DNA from: Pseudomonadota bacterium
Lineage (GTDB): Bacteria > Pseudomonadota > Alphaproteobacteria > Rickettsiales > Rickettsiaceae
Assembly (NCBI GenBank): GCA_021804505.1
Contig: JAJZHL010000053.1
Span: 1 to 6,754 of the forward strand
Direction of reading: 5' to 3'
Length of the DNA stretch: 6,754 nucleotides
The notes under the pieces are model-generated. The model ran no database searches, had not been told where the DNA came from, and was given only the letters and a program-made list of their open reading frames with translations. A program made the translations under genes and the position numbers. This document shows, piece by piece, positions 1 to 6,413 of the stretch (positions within the stretch are counted from its first letter, which is position 1; every line of letters begins with the position of its first letter).

Positions 1-504
1 AGAGCAAAGGCGATGGCTGGTACACATCAAACCAAAACTATATCTGAGGTATCAGGTACTACCAAAAAACCTTTTAAACAGAAAGGGACTGGTAATGCTA
101 GACAAGGTTCTTTAAGATCTGCACAGATGAGAGGCGGGGGTGTTTCTCATGGTCCAGTAGCAAGAAGTCATGCTACTAAATTGCCTAAAAAAGTTAGAAA
201 ACTGGGTTTAAAGCATGCTCTCTCTGGCAAGCTGGCTGATGGCAAGTTGCTGGTTATTGATTCATTGAACTTAGAACAATCTAAGACTGCTAACCTTGTA
301 AACTTACTAAATAATTTTAAGGGAAAGAGTTATTTTGTGGTGAGTGGTGATAAAGTAGATAATAATTTTTCTTTGGCTATACAAAATATACCTAATACTG
401 TTTCAGTGCCACAAATCGGAGCCAATGTTTATGACATTATACGTCACGATTATGTTTTATTATCAAAAGAAGCAGTGAGCGCTTTAGAAAAGAGGTTAAA
501 GTGA
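1..504 (+). CDS. rplD: 50S ribosomal protein L4, 5'-truncated by the window edge
   Basis: L4 is a 23S rRNA-binding protein whose long loop reaches into the polypeptide exit tunnel; in E. coli it also represses its own S10 operon. The frame is open from base 1, reading RAKAMAGTHQTKT, so the ATG at 13 is an internal Met and not the start. About 40 N-terminal residues lie upstream; 167 residues are visible. The tunnel-loop signature is clear near visible residues 19-43: KKPFKQKGTGNARQGSLRS followed by QMRGGG. The lysine of QKGTG matches the position where E. coli macrolide-resistance changes occur, and it is unchanged here. The C-terminal part contains PQIGANVYDI and ends EKRLK. The stop overlaps the GTG start of rplW by four bases (GTGA). 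Autogenous control by this L4 cannot be judged because the leader lies outside the window. Identity is certain. Confidence 0.98.
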   Translation, partial: RAKAMAGTHQTKTISEVSGTTKKPFKQKGTGNARQGSLRSAQMRGGGVSHGPVARSHATKLPKKVRKLGLKHALSGKLADGKLLVIDSLNLEQSKTANLVNLLNNFKGKSYFVVSGDKVDNNFSLAIQNIPNTVSVPQIGANVYDIIRHDYVLLSKEAVSALEKRLK

Positions 505-797
505 AATCTTATCAACATTACGATCTGATTAGAAGCCCAATTATAACAGAAAAGACTACCATTTTATCTGAGCAAAATAAGTTTACATTTCATGTAACTG
601 ATTATGCTGAAAAGTCTTCTGTAAAATCAGCTATTGAAAAAATTTTTGAGGTAAAAGTCAAAAAAGTTAACATTTTAAATGTTAAAGGTAAAAGCAAGAG
701 ATTTAAAGGTATTAACGGTAAGCAGTCTGATAAGAAGAAGGCTATTGTGACTTTAGAAAAAGGTTATACTATTGATTTTAGCGGGGGTATTAAATAA
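501..797 (+). CDS. rplW: 50S ribosomal protein L23
   Basis: L23 binds domain III of 23S rRNA at the tunnel exit and is the docking site for trigger factor and SRP. The protein has 98 residues, the usual bacterial length. The N-terminal part has the family pattern DLIRSPIITEKTT (residues 8-20). The core VKSAIEKIFEVKVKKVNILNV follows, and the signature DKKKAIVTLEKGYTIDF lies at residues 77-93. It starts with GTG inside the rplD stop (GTGA overlap). No ATG is available near the conserved N-terminus, and a GAGG at 492-495 is spaced five bases before the GTG, so this start is well supported. The overlap suggests coupling to rplD translation. The stop TAA is followed immediately by the rplB ATG. 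Confidence 0.98.
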   Translation: MKSYQHYDLIRSPIITEKTTILSEQNKFTFHVTDYAEKSSVKSAIEKIFEVKVKKVNILNVKGKSKRFKGINGKQSDKKKAIVTLEKGYTIDFSGGIK

Positions 798-1619
798 ATG
801 GTGTTAAAAAAGTTTAATCCAATTACTCCTTCCTTAAGAGAGTTAATCCAAGTTGATAGGTCTGATTTATGGAAAGGTAAGCCTCATAAGCCTTTAACTC
901 ATGGCCTAAGTAAGACTGGGGGAAGAAATAATTTTGGTCGTATTACGTCTTGGCACAGAGGTGGTGGTCATAAAAAGCTCTATCGTGTAATAGATTTTAA
1001 AAGAAATAAGCTAGATGTTGAAGCAACAGTAGAGAGGATAGAATATGATCCTAATAGAACATCTTTTATAGCTTTAATTAAATTTGTTGATGGAGAGTAT
1101 TCTTATATTTTGGCTCCACAAAAGCTTGCGGTAGGCGACAAAGTGATTTCTAGCGATAATGCTGACATAAAAGTTGGTAATTGCTTGGCATTAAAATATA
1201 TTCCAGTTGGTACTACTGTGCACAACGTAGAAATGAAGATTGGTAAAGGTGGCCAGCTAGCTAGATCTGCTGGTACTTCTGTTGATTTAGTCGGTAAAGA
1301 TGCAGGTTATGCGCAAATAAAACTTAGATCTGGGGAATTTAGATTAGTGCCCCTTGAGTGTCGCGCTACAATAGGTGTTGTATCTAACCCTGATCAAAAA
1401 AATATTAATTTAGGTAAAGCTGGTAGGAATAGATGGCTTGGTCTTAGACCTCATGTTCGTGGAGTTGCGATGAACCCTGTGGATCACCCACACGGTGGAG
1501 GTGAAGGTAAGACTTCTGGTGGTCGTCATCCTGTGACGCCATGGGGCTTCCCTACTAAAGGTAAAAAGACTCGTAAGAATAAGTTTACGTCAAAATATAT
1601 TATTAAGAGAAGAAAATAG
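798..1619 (+). CDS. rplB: 50S ribosomal protein L2
   Basis: L2 is one of the most conserved 50S proteins. It is needed for subunit association and peptidyl-transferase activity. The 273 residues match the family length. Visible landmarks are [20 protein letters not shown] (residues 41-60), the SH3-like/OB core with [14 protein letters not shown] (81-94), and the C-terminal signature [18 protein letters not shown] (225-242). His230 corresponds to the conserved His229 of E. coli L2. The Lys/Arg-rich tail [10 protein letters not shown] through IIKRRK is the normal rRNA-contacting end. The ATG abuts the rplW stop with no spacer. A G-run (783-787) inside the rplW tail is the only ribosome-binding-site candidate. 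No anomalies are seen. Confidence 0.99.
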   Translation: MVLKKFNPITPSLRELIQVDRSDLWKGKPHKPLTHGLSKTGGRNNFGRITSWHRGGGHKKLYRVIDFKRNKLDVEATVERIEYDPNRTSFIALIKFVDGEYSYILAPQKLAVGDKVISSDNADIKVGNCLALKYIPVGTTVHNVEMKIGKGGQLARSAGTSVDLVGKDAGYAQIKLRSGEFRLVPLECRATIGVVSNPDQKNINLGKAGRNRWLGLRPHVRGVAMNPVDHPHGGGEGKTSGGRHPVTPWGFPTKGKKTRKNKFTSKYIIKRRK

Positions 1620-1625
1620 TTAGGT
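1620..1625 (+). promoter_or_regulatory. Ribosome binding site that decides the rpsS start
   Basis: TTAGGT, containing AGGT at 1622-1625, lies seven bases before the ATG at 1633. It gives normal spacing for that start, but only one base for the in-frame TTG at 1627. The match to anti-Shine-Dalgarno is short, so this rests on position as well as sequence. Confidence 0.55.
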
Positions 1626-1632
1626 ATTGTTT

Positions 1633-1911
1633 ATGGCGCGTTCGGTGTGGAAAGGACCTTTTGTTGATGGTTATTTAGTACAAAAAGTTCAGCGACTAAT
1701 TGAATCTGGTAAATCGGAAATGATTCAGACATGGTCAAGAAGGTCAACTATTTTACCTTTTTTTGTTGGAATAACTTTTTCTGTACATAATGGGAATAAA
1801 TTTATACCAGTATCTGTTAGTGAAGAGATGGTCGGAAGAAAATTAGGCGAGTTTGCTCCAACTAGGACTTTTCATGGTCATGGAGCTGATAAAAAAGTTA
1901 AGAGAAAGTAA
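1633..1911 (+). CDS. rpsS: 30S ribosomal protein S19
   Basis: S19 sits in the head of the 30S subunit, pairs with S13 and contacts tRNA and the 50S subunit. From the ATG at 1633 the protein has 92 residues, the standard length, and begins [15 protein letters not shown] as the family does. The family core [19 protein letters not shown] is at residues 36-54. The signature [19 protein letters not shown] covers 62-80 and is followed by [12 protein letters not shown]. An in-frame TTG at 1627 would add only two residues and sits one base from the TTAGGT ribosome-binding site, so it is rejected as a start. The gene lies 13 bases after rplB and two bases before rplV. Confidence 0.98.
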   Translation: MARSVWKGPFVDGYLVQKVQRLIESGKSEMIQTWSRRSTILPFFVGITFSVHNGNKFIPVSVSEEMVGRKLGEFAPTRTFHGHGADKKVKRK

Positions 1912-1913
1912 AT

Positions 1914-2273
1914 ATGGCAAAAGAAAAGAAAAGTTTTGCTACAGCAAGTGCAAGATCTTTGAGAGTAAGTCCAAGGAAGTTAAATTTGGTTGCTAGTTCT
2001 ATTAGGAATATGAAAGCATCTGAGGCTTTAATTCAGCTAACTTTTTCTCCTAGAAGAATCGCAAAAGACGTAAAAAAGTGCCTACAATCTGCTGTGGCAA
2101 ACGCTGAAAATAATCTTGGTTTAGATATTGATGCGTTACTTATTACTTCGGCAACCGTCGGTAAGGCCTTAGTGATGAAAAGAATTATGCCAAGAGCTAA
2201 AGGTAGAGCAACAAGAATTAATAAGTTTTTTAGTAATCTATATATTACTGTTACTGAAGTTGAGGGGAAGTAG
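1914..2273 (+). CDS. rplV: 50S ribosomal protein L22
   Basis: L22 binds all domains of 23S rRNA and its long beta-hairpin lines the exit tunnel beside L4. The 119 residues fit the family. The N-terminal part contains [20 protein letters not shown] (residues 11-30), typical of L22. The middle contains [19 protein letters not shown] (59-77), and the hairpin signature [13 protein letters not shown] is at 90-102. The hairpin tip shows no deletion or insertion of the kind linked to macrolide resistance, as far as can be judged by eye. The start follows the rpsS stop by two bases. Upstream there is only a weak purine stretch (AAGAGAAAG) within the rpsS tail, so coupling to rpsS is likely. Confidence 0.98.
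   Translation: MAKEKKSFATASARSLRVSPRKLNLVASSIRNMKASEALIQLTFSPRRIAKDVKKCLQSAVANAENNLGLDIDALLITSATVGKALVMKRIMPRAKGRATRINKFFSNLYITVTEVEGK
2262..2267 (+). promoter_or_regulatory. Strong ribosome binding site for rpsC
   Basis: GAGGGG inside the last codons of rplV lies nine bases before the rpsC ATG. It is one of the better Shine-Dalgarno-like sequences in the window. Confidence 0.6.
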
Positions 2274-2276
2274 AAT

Positions 2277-2933
2277 ATGGGGCAAAAAGTTAATCCACAT
2301 GGTTTCAGAGTAGGGCCAACATTAATTAAAGGTTGGGACTCTGTATTATTTGCTGAGAGGCAATATAAAGCCCTTTTTATTCAGGATTTAGAGGTTAGAA
2401 GTTTAATTAATAAAAATTATGTTCAGGCCCAAGTTAGTAGAGTATTAATAGAAAGACCTTCAAACAAAAGTGTTATAGTGAATATTTTTGCTAAAAAACC
2501 TGGCGTGATTATTGGCAAAAGTGGCAATGATATAGATCGTCTAAAAAAGGATGTGCAAAGGATTACCTCACTAAATGAAGTGTATATTAATATCCATGAG
2601 GTGAAGAAGCCTAATATTGATGCTGCAATTGTTGCGCAGACGATAGCAATGCAACTTGAAAAGAGAGTATCTTTTAGAAAGGCGATGAAAACAGCTATGC
2701 AAGCTTGTTTCAAACAGGGAGGTCTTGGGATAAAAGTAGCTTGCTCTGGTCGTTTAGCTGGTGCTGAGATAGCAAGAACAGAATGGTATAGAGAAGGTAG
2801 AGTGCCGCTGCATACTTTAAGGGCAGATATTGATTATGCCACCGCTGAGGCTAATACAACTTATGGTGTGATAGGGGTAAAGGTTTGGGTTTATAAAGGC
2901 GACTATGTCGAGAATAGAAAGAAATATAATTAA
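2277..2933 (+). CDS. rpsC: 30S ribosomal protein S3
   Basis: S3 lies at the mRNA entry side of the 30S head and contributes to mRNA unwinding with S4 and S5. The 218 residues are near the short end of the family, as is normal for alphaproteobacteria with a short tail. The start [14 protein letters not shown] is canonical. A type II KH domain is visible, with the GxxG loop in PGVIIGKSG (residues 75-83). The C-terminal domain carries the highly conserved blocks [20 protein letters not shown] (156-175) and [20 protein letters not shown] (178-197), then [12 protein letters not shown]. It is separated from rplV by three bases and from rplP by 15. The long reverse-strand frame inside it is a shadow. 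Confidence 0.99.
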   Translation: MGQKVNPHGFRVGPTLIKGWDSVLFAERQYKALFIQDLEVRSLINKNYVQAQVSRVLIERPSNKSVIVNIFAKKPGVIIGKSGNDIDRLKKDVQRITSLNEVYINIHEVKKPNIDAAIVAQTIAMQLEKRVSFRKAMKTAMQACFKQGGLGIKVACSGRLAGAEIARTEWYREGRVPLHTLRADIDYATAEANTTYGVIGVKVWVYKGDYVENRKKYN

Positions 2934-2948
2934 TTTTGAAGTAAAGTA

Positions 2949-3359
2949 ATGTTAGCTCCAAAAAAACAAAAATTTAGAAAAGCCCATAAAGGCAGAGTTT
3001 GTTCTAAAGCAAAAGCTGGGACTATGCTAGCTTTTGGATCTTTTGGACTTAAGTCTTTAGACGGTCTAAGGGTTACTGCTAGGCAAATTGAAGCTGCAAG
3101 AAAAGCTGCGACCCGTTGTATGAAGAGACAAGGAAGGCTATGGATTAAAATTTTCCCAGACTTGCCTGTATCAAAAAAGCCAGCTGAGGTTAGGATGGGT
3201 AAGGGTAAAGGCTCTCCAGAATTTTTTGCTGTAAGAGTTTCTCCTGGTCGCATTATGTTCGAAATTGAAGGAGTTGCAGAAGATGTAGCTACAAGAGCTT
3301 TAGAATTAGCAGGAGCAAAATTGCCTGTGAGAACAAAGATAGTGAGGCGTTATGAATGA
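2949..3359 (+). CDS. rplP: 50S ribosomal protein L16
   Basis: L16 helps position aminoacyl-tRNA near the peptidyl-transferase centre and is a late assembly protein. Its 136 residues are exactly the common length. It starts [16 protein letters not shown]. The block [20 protein letters not shown] (residues 30-49) and the signature [15 protein letters not shown] (81-95) are both clear. Arg82 is in the position equivalent to E. coli Arg81, which is hydroxylated there; whether it is modified here cannot be told. A 15-base AT-rich spacer with only a weak GAAG/TAAAG precedes the ATG. The 3' end overlaps rpmC by eight bases in another frame. Confidence 0.98.
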   Translation: MLAPKKQKFRKAHKGRVCSKAKAGTMLAFGSFGLKSLDGLRVTARQIEAARKAATRCMKRQGRLWIKIFPDLPVSKKPAEVRMGKGKGSPEFFAVRVSPGRIMFEIEGVAEDVATRALELAGAKLPVRTKIVRRYE

Positions 3360-3564
3360 TCCTGAATTAGCAATGAAAGTAATAACAGGGCAATCAACAG
3401 AAGAATTGCATAAGAAAAGAAATTTGTTAAAAAAAGAGCTGTTTAATTTGAGATTTCAAAAAACGCTTGGTGAGCTAAAGAATACCAGTAGATTTGCTCT
3501 TGTAAGAAAAGGTATAGCTCGTATTAATACAGAGATAAATTTTAGATTAAAAACTGGAGAATAG
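3352..3564 (+). CDS. rpmC: 50S ribosomal protein L29
   Basis: L29 is a small two-helix protein at the tunnel exit next to L23. The 70 residues include [20 protein letters not shown] (residues 16-35) and the signature [19 protein letters not shown] (43-61). The chosen ATG gives an MND start, which I remember as the form used in Rickettsia, and has GTGAGG (3342-3347) four bases upstream. A second in-frame ATG at 3373 would give a protein beginning [12 protein letters not shown], closer in length to E. coli L29 (63 residues), but it has no good ribosome-binding site. The start overlaps the rplP stop by eight bases, so coupled translation is probable. It ends with two in-frame stops in tandem (TAGTAG, 3562-3567). 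Confidence 0.96.
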   Translation: MNDPELAMKVITGQSTEELHKKRNLLKKELFNLRFQKTLGELKNTSRFALVRKGIARINTEINFRLKTGE

Positions 3565-3567
3565 TAG

Positions 3568-3798
3568 ATGCCAAAGAGAGTGTTACAGGGCGTTGTTGTA
3601 AGTACAAAACGTGATAAGACTGTTACAGTAAAGGTAGAGCGTAGATTTAAGCACCCTATATATAAGAAAATTGTAAGGGTGTCTAAAAAATATGCAGCAC
3701 ATGATCCAGAGAATAGTTGTCAAGATGGAGATACGGTTAATATAATTGAGAGTCGTCCTATATCTAAAACAAAATCATGGGTCGTAGTGAAGGCTTAG
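3568..3798 (+). CDS. rpsQ: 30S ribosomal protein S17
   Basis: S17 is an OB-fold primary 16S rRNA-binding protein of the 30S body. The 76 residues begin [20 protein letters not shown], as is usual in alphaproteobacteria. Then come [20 protein letters not shown] (residues 23-42), [17 protein letters not shown] (45-61) and the signature [14 protein letters not shown] (61-74). GGAG at 3556-3559 is eight bases before the ATG. It is the last gene of the S10-type block: after its TAG comes the only sizeable intergenic gap, as at the S10/spc operon border in E. coli. Confidence 0.98.
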   Translation: MPKRVLQGVVVSTKRDKTVTVKVERRFKHPIYKKIVRVSKKYAAHDPENSCQDGDTVNIIESRPISKTKSWVVVKA

Positions 3799-3819
3799 TC
3801 AATTTAATTTTTTGACTTT
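3797..3819 (+). terminator. Weak hairpin at the end of rpsQ
   Basis: AGTCAA (3797-3802) and TTGACT (3812-3817) form a perfect six-pair inverted repeat round a nine-base AT loop, starting in the rpsQ stop codon, followed by TT. With only two G-C pairs and almost no T-tract it would be a poor intrinsic terminator. Its right arm doubles as the candidate -35 box of the next feature, so the repeat may be chance in AT-rich DNA. Confidence 0.2.
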
Positions 3820-3840
3820 ATAGCAAAGATTGGCTATTTT
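3812..3840 (+). promoter_or_regulatory. Candidate sigma70 promoter for the spc-type block
   Basis: TTGACT (3812-3817) matches five of six bases of the TTGACA -35 consensus. It is followed by a 17-base spacer and TATTTT (3835-3840), which matches four of six of TATAAT. Transcription would start near 3847, leaving a leader of about 30 bases before rplN. The position at the S10/spc border supports it. Against it, AT-rich DNA yields such matches by chance, and transcription from upstream may simply read through. Confidence 0.4.
3820..3840 (+). terminator. Weak hairpin with short T-run between rpsQ and rplN
   Basis: ATAGC (3820-3824) pairs with GCTAT (3833-3837), and AA (3825-3826) pairs with TT (3830-3831), round a three-base AGA loop with one bulged G (3832). 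TTTT at 3837-3840 follows. This has the form of a small intrinsic terminator but with only two G-C pairs it would be weak. It overlaps the candidate -10 box. It may be attenuating or meaningless. Confidence 0.25.
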
Positions 3841-3865
3841 AATGCGTTATTAAATATCTTTAAGT

Positions 3866-3870
3866 GGAAG
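3866..3870 (+). promoter_or_regulatory. Ribosome binding site for rplN
   Basis: GGAAG lies six bases before the rplN ATG in the intergenic gap. Unlike most genes here, this one cannot borrow a site from the coding tail of an immediately preceding gene. Confidence 0.5.
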
Positions 3871-3876
3871 TAAGTT

Positions 3877-4245
3877 ATGATTCAGATGCAAAGCATCTTA
3901 GATGTGGCGGATAATTCGGGTGCAAAAAAAATTATGTGCATTAAGGTGCTTGGTGGTTCACATCATATGATAGCTGATTTAGGAGATGTGATTGTAGTAT
4001 CTATCAAAGAAGCGCTACCAAATGGTAAAGTAAAAAAAGGTGATGTGCATAAAGCCTTGATTGTTAGAACTAGAAAAGGGGTAAGAAGGTCAGACGGTAG
4101 TACTATTAAATTTGACACTAATGCTGCAGTGCTTTTGAATAAACAAGGTGAACCTATAGGTACAAGGGTTTTTGGACCAGTTACTAGAGAGCTTAGAGCG
4201 AAAAAATTTGTTAAGATTATGTCTCTCGCTGAGGAGGTGCTGTAA
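3877..4245 (+). CDS. rplN: 50S ribosomal protein L14
   Basis: L14 binds 23S rRNA, forms an intersubunit bridge with 16S rRNA and is the docking site of the silencing factor RsfS. The 122 residues are the standard length. It begins [20 protein letters not shown]. The signature [14 protein letters not shown] is at residues 55-68, and the C-terminal block [13 protein letters not shown] is at 95-107. It is the first gene after the 78-base gap and would head the spc operon as in E. coli. Its last codons contain a near-perfect ribosome-binding site for rplX. The reverse-strand frame across it is a shadow. Confidence 0.99.
   Translation: MIQMQSILDVADNSGAKKIMCIKVLGGSHHMIADLGDVIVVSIKEALPNGKVKKGDVHKALIVRTRKGVRRSDGSTIKFDTNAAVLLNKQGEPIGTRVFGPVTRELRAKKFVKIMSLAEEVL
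4231..4239 (+). promoter_or_regulatory. Consensus ribosome binding site for rplX
   Basis: GAGGAGGTG in the final codons of rplN contains the full AGGAGG core (4232-4237), eight bases before the rplX ATG. It is the strongest Shine-Dalgarno match in the window. Confidence 0.75.
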
Positions 4246-4575
4246 ATGGTTAAGTTAAAGATTAAAAAAGGTGATGAAGTAGTAGTTATCACAGGTAAAA
4301 ATAAGGGTAAAAAGGGGAAAATATTAAAAGTTTTCCCAAAGGAAAATAGAGCAATTGTTTCTGGTGTTAATATAGCAAGTAAACATACTAAAGCTAGCCA
4401 GACAAGTGAAGGTGGAATTGTACCAAAGGAACTAACGATACATATTTCTAATGTAGCGCACATAGATCCTAAAAGTGGTGAGGCTACTAAAGTTGGTTAT
4501 AAGGTTTTAGAAGATGGATCCAAGGTTAGAGTGTCAAAAAAATCTGGTGAAATTATTAGTGGAGAAGGTAAATAA
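4246..4575 (+). CDS. rplX: 50S ribosomal protein L24
   Basis: L24 starts 50S assembly by binding the 5' domain of 23S rRNA and later sits at the tunnel exit. The 109 residues fit the family. A KOW motif is visible at the N-terminus: [20 protein letters not shown] (residues 8-27), then [20 protein letters not shown], the usual L24 continuation. The C-terminal part has [20 protein letters not shown] and ends in a basic stretch. The ATG directly follows the rplN stop. The stop codon shares one base with the rplE start (TAATG). In E. coli the S8 repressor binds mRNA at this rplX-rplE junction; I could not find a convincing equivalent hairpin here. Confidence 0.98.
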   Translation: MVKLKIKKGDEVVVITGKNKGKKGKILKVFPKENRAIVSGVNIASKHTKASQTSEGGIVPKELTIHISNVAHIDPKSGEATKVGYKVLEDGSKVRVSKKSGEIISGEGK

Positions 4576-5117
4576 TGTTGCTGAGATTTAAAGAGTTATA
4601 TAATAACCAAATAGTTCCAAATTTACAAAAAGAATTTGCGTACGCAAATAAACACCAATTACCAAAACTAAAAAAAATAGTTGTAAATATGGGTGTTGGA
4701 GAAGCTGTAGCAGATTCTAAAGTAATAAATAATGCAATCAATGATTTAACTTTAATTTCAGGGCAAAAGCCTTTAGTGACAGAAGCTAAAAAATCTATAG
4801 CAACTTTTAAGCTACGTGAAGGTATGAAAGTTGGATGTAAAGTTACTTTGCGTAGAGATAGAATGTATGATTTCTTAGAAAGACTGGTGATGGTGGCTCT
4901 GCCACGCGTTAAAGAATTTAGAGGCTTTTCAAGCAAAAGTTTTGATGGTAGAGGAAATTTTACTTTTGGTATAAAAGAACAAATAGTTTTTCCAGAAATT
5001 AATTATGATAAAATAGACGTAATTCGTGGCATGGATATTACAATTGTTACCAGCGCTTCTACTAATGAGGAAGGTAAATTTTTACTTTCCGGTTTTAATC
5101 TACCTTTTTATAATTAA
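4575..5117 (+). CDS. rplE: 50S ribosomal protein L5
   Basis: L5 binds 5S rRNA and with L18 forms the central protuberance, touching P-site tRNA and S13. The 180 residues match the usual 178-180. Recognisable blocks are [15 protein letters not shown] (residues 30-44), the signature [20 protein letters not shown] (60-79), [20 protein letters not shown] (81-100), [12 protein letters not shown] (108-119) and [20 protein letters not shown] (139-158). The start overlaps the rplX stop by one base, and GGAGAAGG (4561-4568) is six bases upstream. The overlap suggests reinitiation after rplX. Confidence 0.99.
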   Translation: MLLRFKELYNNQIVPNLQKEFAYANKHQLPKLKKIVVNMGVGEAVADSKVINNAINDLTLISGQKPLVTEAKKSIATFKLREGMKVGCKVTLRRDRMYDFLERLVMVALPRVKEFRGFSSKSFDGRGNFTFGIKEQIVFPEINYDKIDVIRGMDITIVTSASTNEEGKFLLSGFNLPFYN

Positions 5118-5131
5118 ATTTGTAAATAAAG

Positions 5132-5437
5132 ATGGCAAAAGTAAGTTCAGTACAAAAAAATAACAGAAGAAAAAAGTTAGCTCAAAGCTTGTATAATAAG
5201 CGTACAAAGCTTAAAGAAAAAATTTATGATAAATCCTTGTCTTTAGAAGAAAGATTTTCTTTAGTTATGGCATTAGCAAAACTACCTAGAAATTCAGCTA
5301 TGATTAGGGTAAGGAATAGATGTGAGCTAACAGGACGCCCAAGAGGGGTGTATAGTAAATTTGGTTTATCTCGTAATATGCTAAGAGATTTAGGTAGTAA
5401 GGGGCAAGTTCCTGGTTTAATTAAAGCAAGTTGGTAA
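5132..5437 (+). CDS. rpsN: 30S ribosomal protein S14, zinc-independent (C-) form
   Basis: S14 is a late-assembling protein of the 30S head near S3 and S19. The 101 residues are the long form used by most proteobacteria. The N-terminal half has [10 protein letters not shown] (residues 9-18) and [20 protein letters not shown] (32-51). The C-terminal signature is [20 protein letters not shown] (61-80), with SRNMLRDL and the typical ending IKASW. Only one cysteine (Cys64) is present, so the CxxC...CxxC zinc site of the short form is absent, as expected for this type. The 14-base spacer before the ATG is AT-rich (ATTTGTAAATAAAG) with no Shine-Dalgarno match. Confidence 0.98.
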   Translation: MAKVSSVQKNNRRKKLAQSLYNKRTKLKEKIYDKSLSLEERFSLVMALAKLPRNSAMIRVRNRCELTGRPRGVYSKFGLSRNMLRDLGSKGQVPGLIKASW

Positions 5438-5455
5438 AAAGGAAGAGTTTATAGT

Positions 5456-5854
5456 ATGTCAATGACAGATAATATAGCAGATATGTTGACCAGAATTAGA
5501 AATGGTCAAAGCAGTAAATTGATATCTATATCTTTACCTTGTTCTAAAATGAAATGTGCTATTTTGGACGTATTAGTAGGTGAAGGATATATAAAAGGCT
5601 ATAAGGTTGTAAAAGAAGATAAGGTTGATTATATTGAAGTTGACCTAAAATATTCCTCTAATGGAAAACCTGCTATATGTGAAATTCATAGAATATCGAA
5701 GCCAGGAAAGAGGATTTATTCTTCTATAGATAAGTTAAAAGGATATTATAATAATATGGGTATATATATTCTTTCTACTTCTAGAGGAGTTATTTCTGAT
5801 AGAGAAGCTCATGACCAAAAAATTGGTGGTGAAGTAATTTGTAAAGTGTTTTAA
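5456..5854 (+). CDS. rpsH: 30S ribosomal protein S8
   Basis: S8 is a primary 16S rRNA-binding protein of the central domain and in E. coli is the translational repressor of the spc operon. The 132 residues equal the common proteobacterial length. The start [18 protein letters not shown] is canonical; a second ATG two codons later (5462) is possible but less typical. [15 protein letters not shown] is at residues 76-90, and the family signature [18 protein letters not shown] is at 102-119, followed by [17 protein letters not shown] (5440-5447) gives a ribosome-binding site eight bases before the ATG. It follows rpsN by 18 bases, the largest gap within the spc-type block. Confidence 0.98.
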   Translation: MSMTDNIADMLTRIRNGQSSKLISISLPCSKMKCAILDVLVGEGYIKGYKVVKEDKVDYIEVDLKYSSNGKPAICEIHRISKPGKRIYSSIDKLKGYYNNMGIYILSTSRGVISDREAHDQKIGGEVICKVF

Positions 5855-5863
5855 TGGTATAAT

Positions 5864-6397
5864 ATGTCTCGTGTTGGAAAGCTGCCAGTTGTAGTGCCTG
5901 AGGGTGTAAAAGTAGACTTAAGTGATTTGCAAGTTAGTGTTTCTGGCCCCAAAGGTCAGTTAACCAAAACTTTTGCTGGGAATATAGCAATTACTTTAGA
6001 GAATGATCAGATTTTAGTGAAACCTCTATCAAATGATAAAGGTGCGCGCTCCATGTGGGGCACAGCTAGAAGCATTATCAACAGTATGGTTAAGGGTGTA
6101 AAAGAAGGTTTTACTCAAGAGCTAGAAGTAAATGGCGTTGGATATAAAGCTATGGTCAAAGATAGCTATTTAAATTTGACACTTGCCAAAAGTCACAATA
6201 CAAAAATTGAAATACCTAAATATATAAAAGTTAGCGCTCCTAAGCAAAATCAAATTATTTTAGAAAGTGTTGATAAAGAAAAATTAGGTCAATTTATTTC
6301 AATTATTATTAAACAAAGGCCACCAGAACCATATAAAGGTAAAGGTATTAAACGTAAAGGACAGTACGTTCAAAGAAAAGAAGGCAAGAAAAACTAA
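5864..6397 (+). CDS. rplF: 50S ribosomal protein L6
   Basis: L6 binds near the sarcin-ricin region and stalk base, supporting the factor-binding site. The 177 residues match the family. It has the two repeated alpha/beta domains: [17 protein letters not shown] at the start, the linker [19 protein letters not shown] (residues 61-79), then [13 protein letters not shown] (86-98) of the second domain. The signature [16 protein letters not shown] is at 151-166. The ATG is set by the canonical MSR start. The nine-base gap after rpsH (TGGTATAAT) contains no recognisable Shine-Dalgarno sequence, so initiation may depend on coupling to rpsH or on the unstructured AT-rich leader. Confidence 0.98.
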   Translation: MSRVGKLPVVVPEGVKVDLSDLQVSVSGPKGQLTKTFAGNIAITLENDQILVKPLSNDKGARSMWGTARSIINSMVKGVKEGFTQELEVNGVGYKAMVKDSYLNLTLAKSHNTKIEIPKYIKVSAPKQNQIILESVDKEKLGQFISIIIKQRPPEPYKGKGIKRKGQYVQRKEGKKN

Positions 6398-6413
6398 AAT
6401 TTAAGAGCAAAAA

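Noticed and set aside
13..504. rplD starting at ATG 13
   Set aside because: The frame is open to base 1 and the L4 family continues well upstream of this Met, so it is an internal codon of a truncated gene.
1627..1911. Longer rpsS form starting at TTG 1627
   Set aside because: It adds two residues not found in S19, uses a rare start codon, and leaves one base between the ribosome-binding site and the start. The ATG at 1633 gives the standard 92-residue protein.
2423..2713. Reverse-strand open frame inside rpsC
   Set aside because: It lies wholly opposite a highly conserved S3 sequence, has no recognisable family, and its hydrophobic make-up is what the complement of a Lys/Ile-rich gene gives.
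2930..3253. Reverse-strand open frame opposite rplP
   Set aside because: It is a shadow of the conserved L16 gene with no independent domain signal.
3963..4463. Long reverse-strand open frame (166 codons) across rplN and rplX
   Set aside because: It spans two conserved ribosomal genes and their junction, resembles no family I know, and its length is explained by the codon make-up of the + strand genes.
4595..4607. Palindromic GTTATATAATAAC as a regulatory hairpin
   Set aside because: It has only five pairs, mostly A-T, and sits inside L5 codons. Such repeats are common by chance in DNA this AT-rich.
4556..4936. Reverse-strand open frame opposite rplE
   Set aside because: It is complementary to conserved L5 coding sequence and has no family resemblance.
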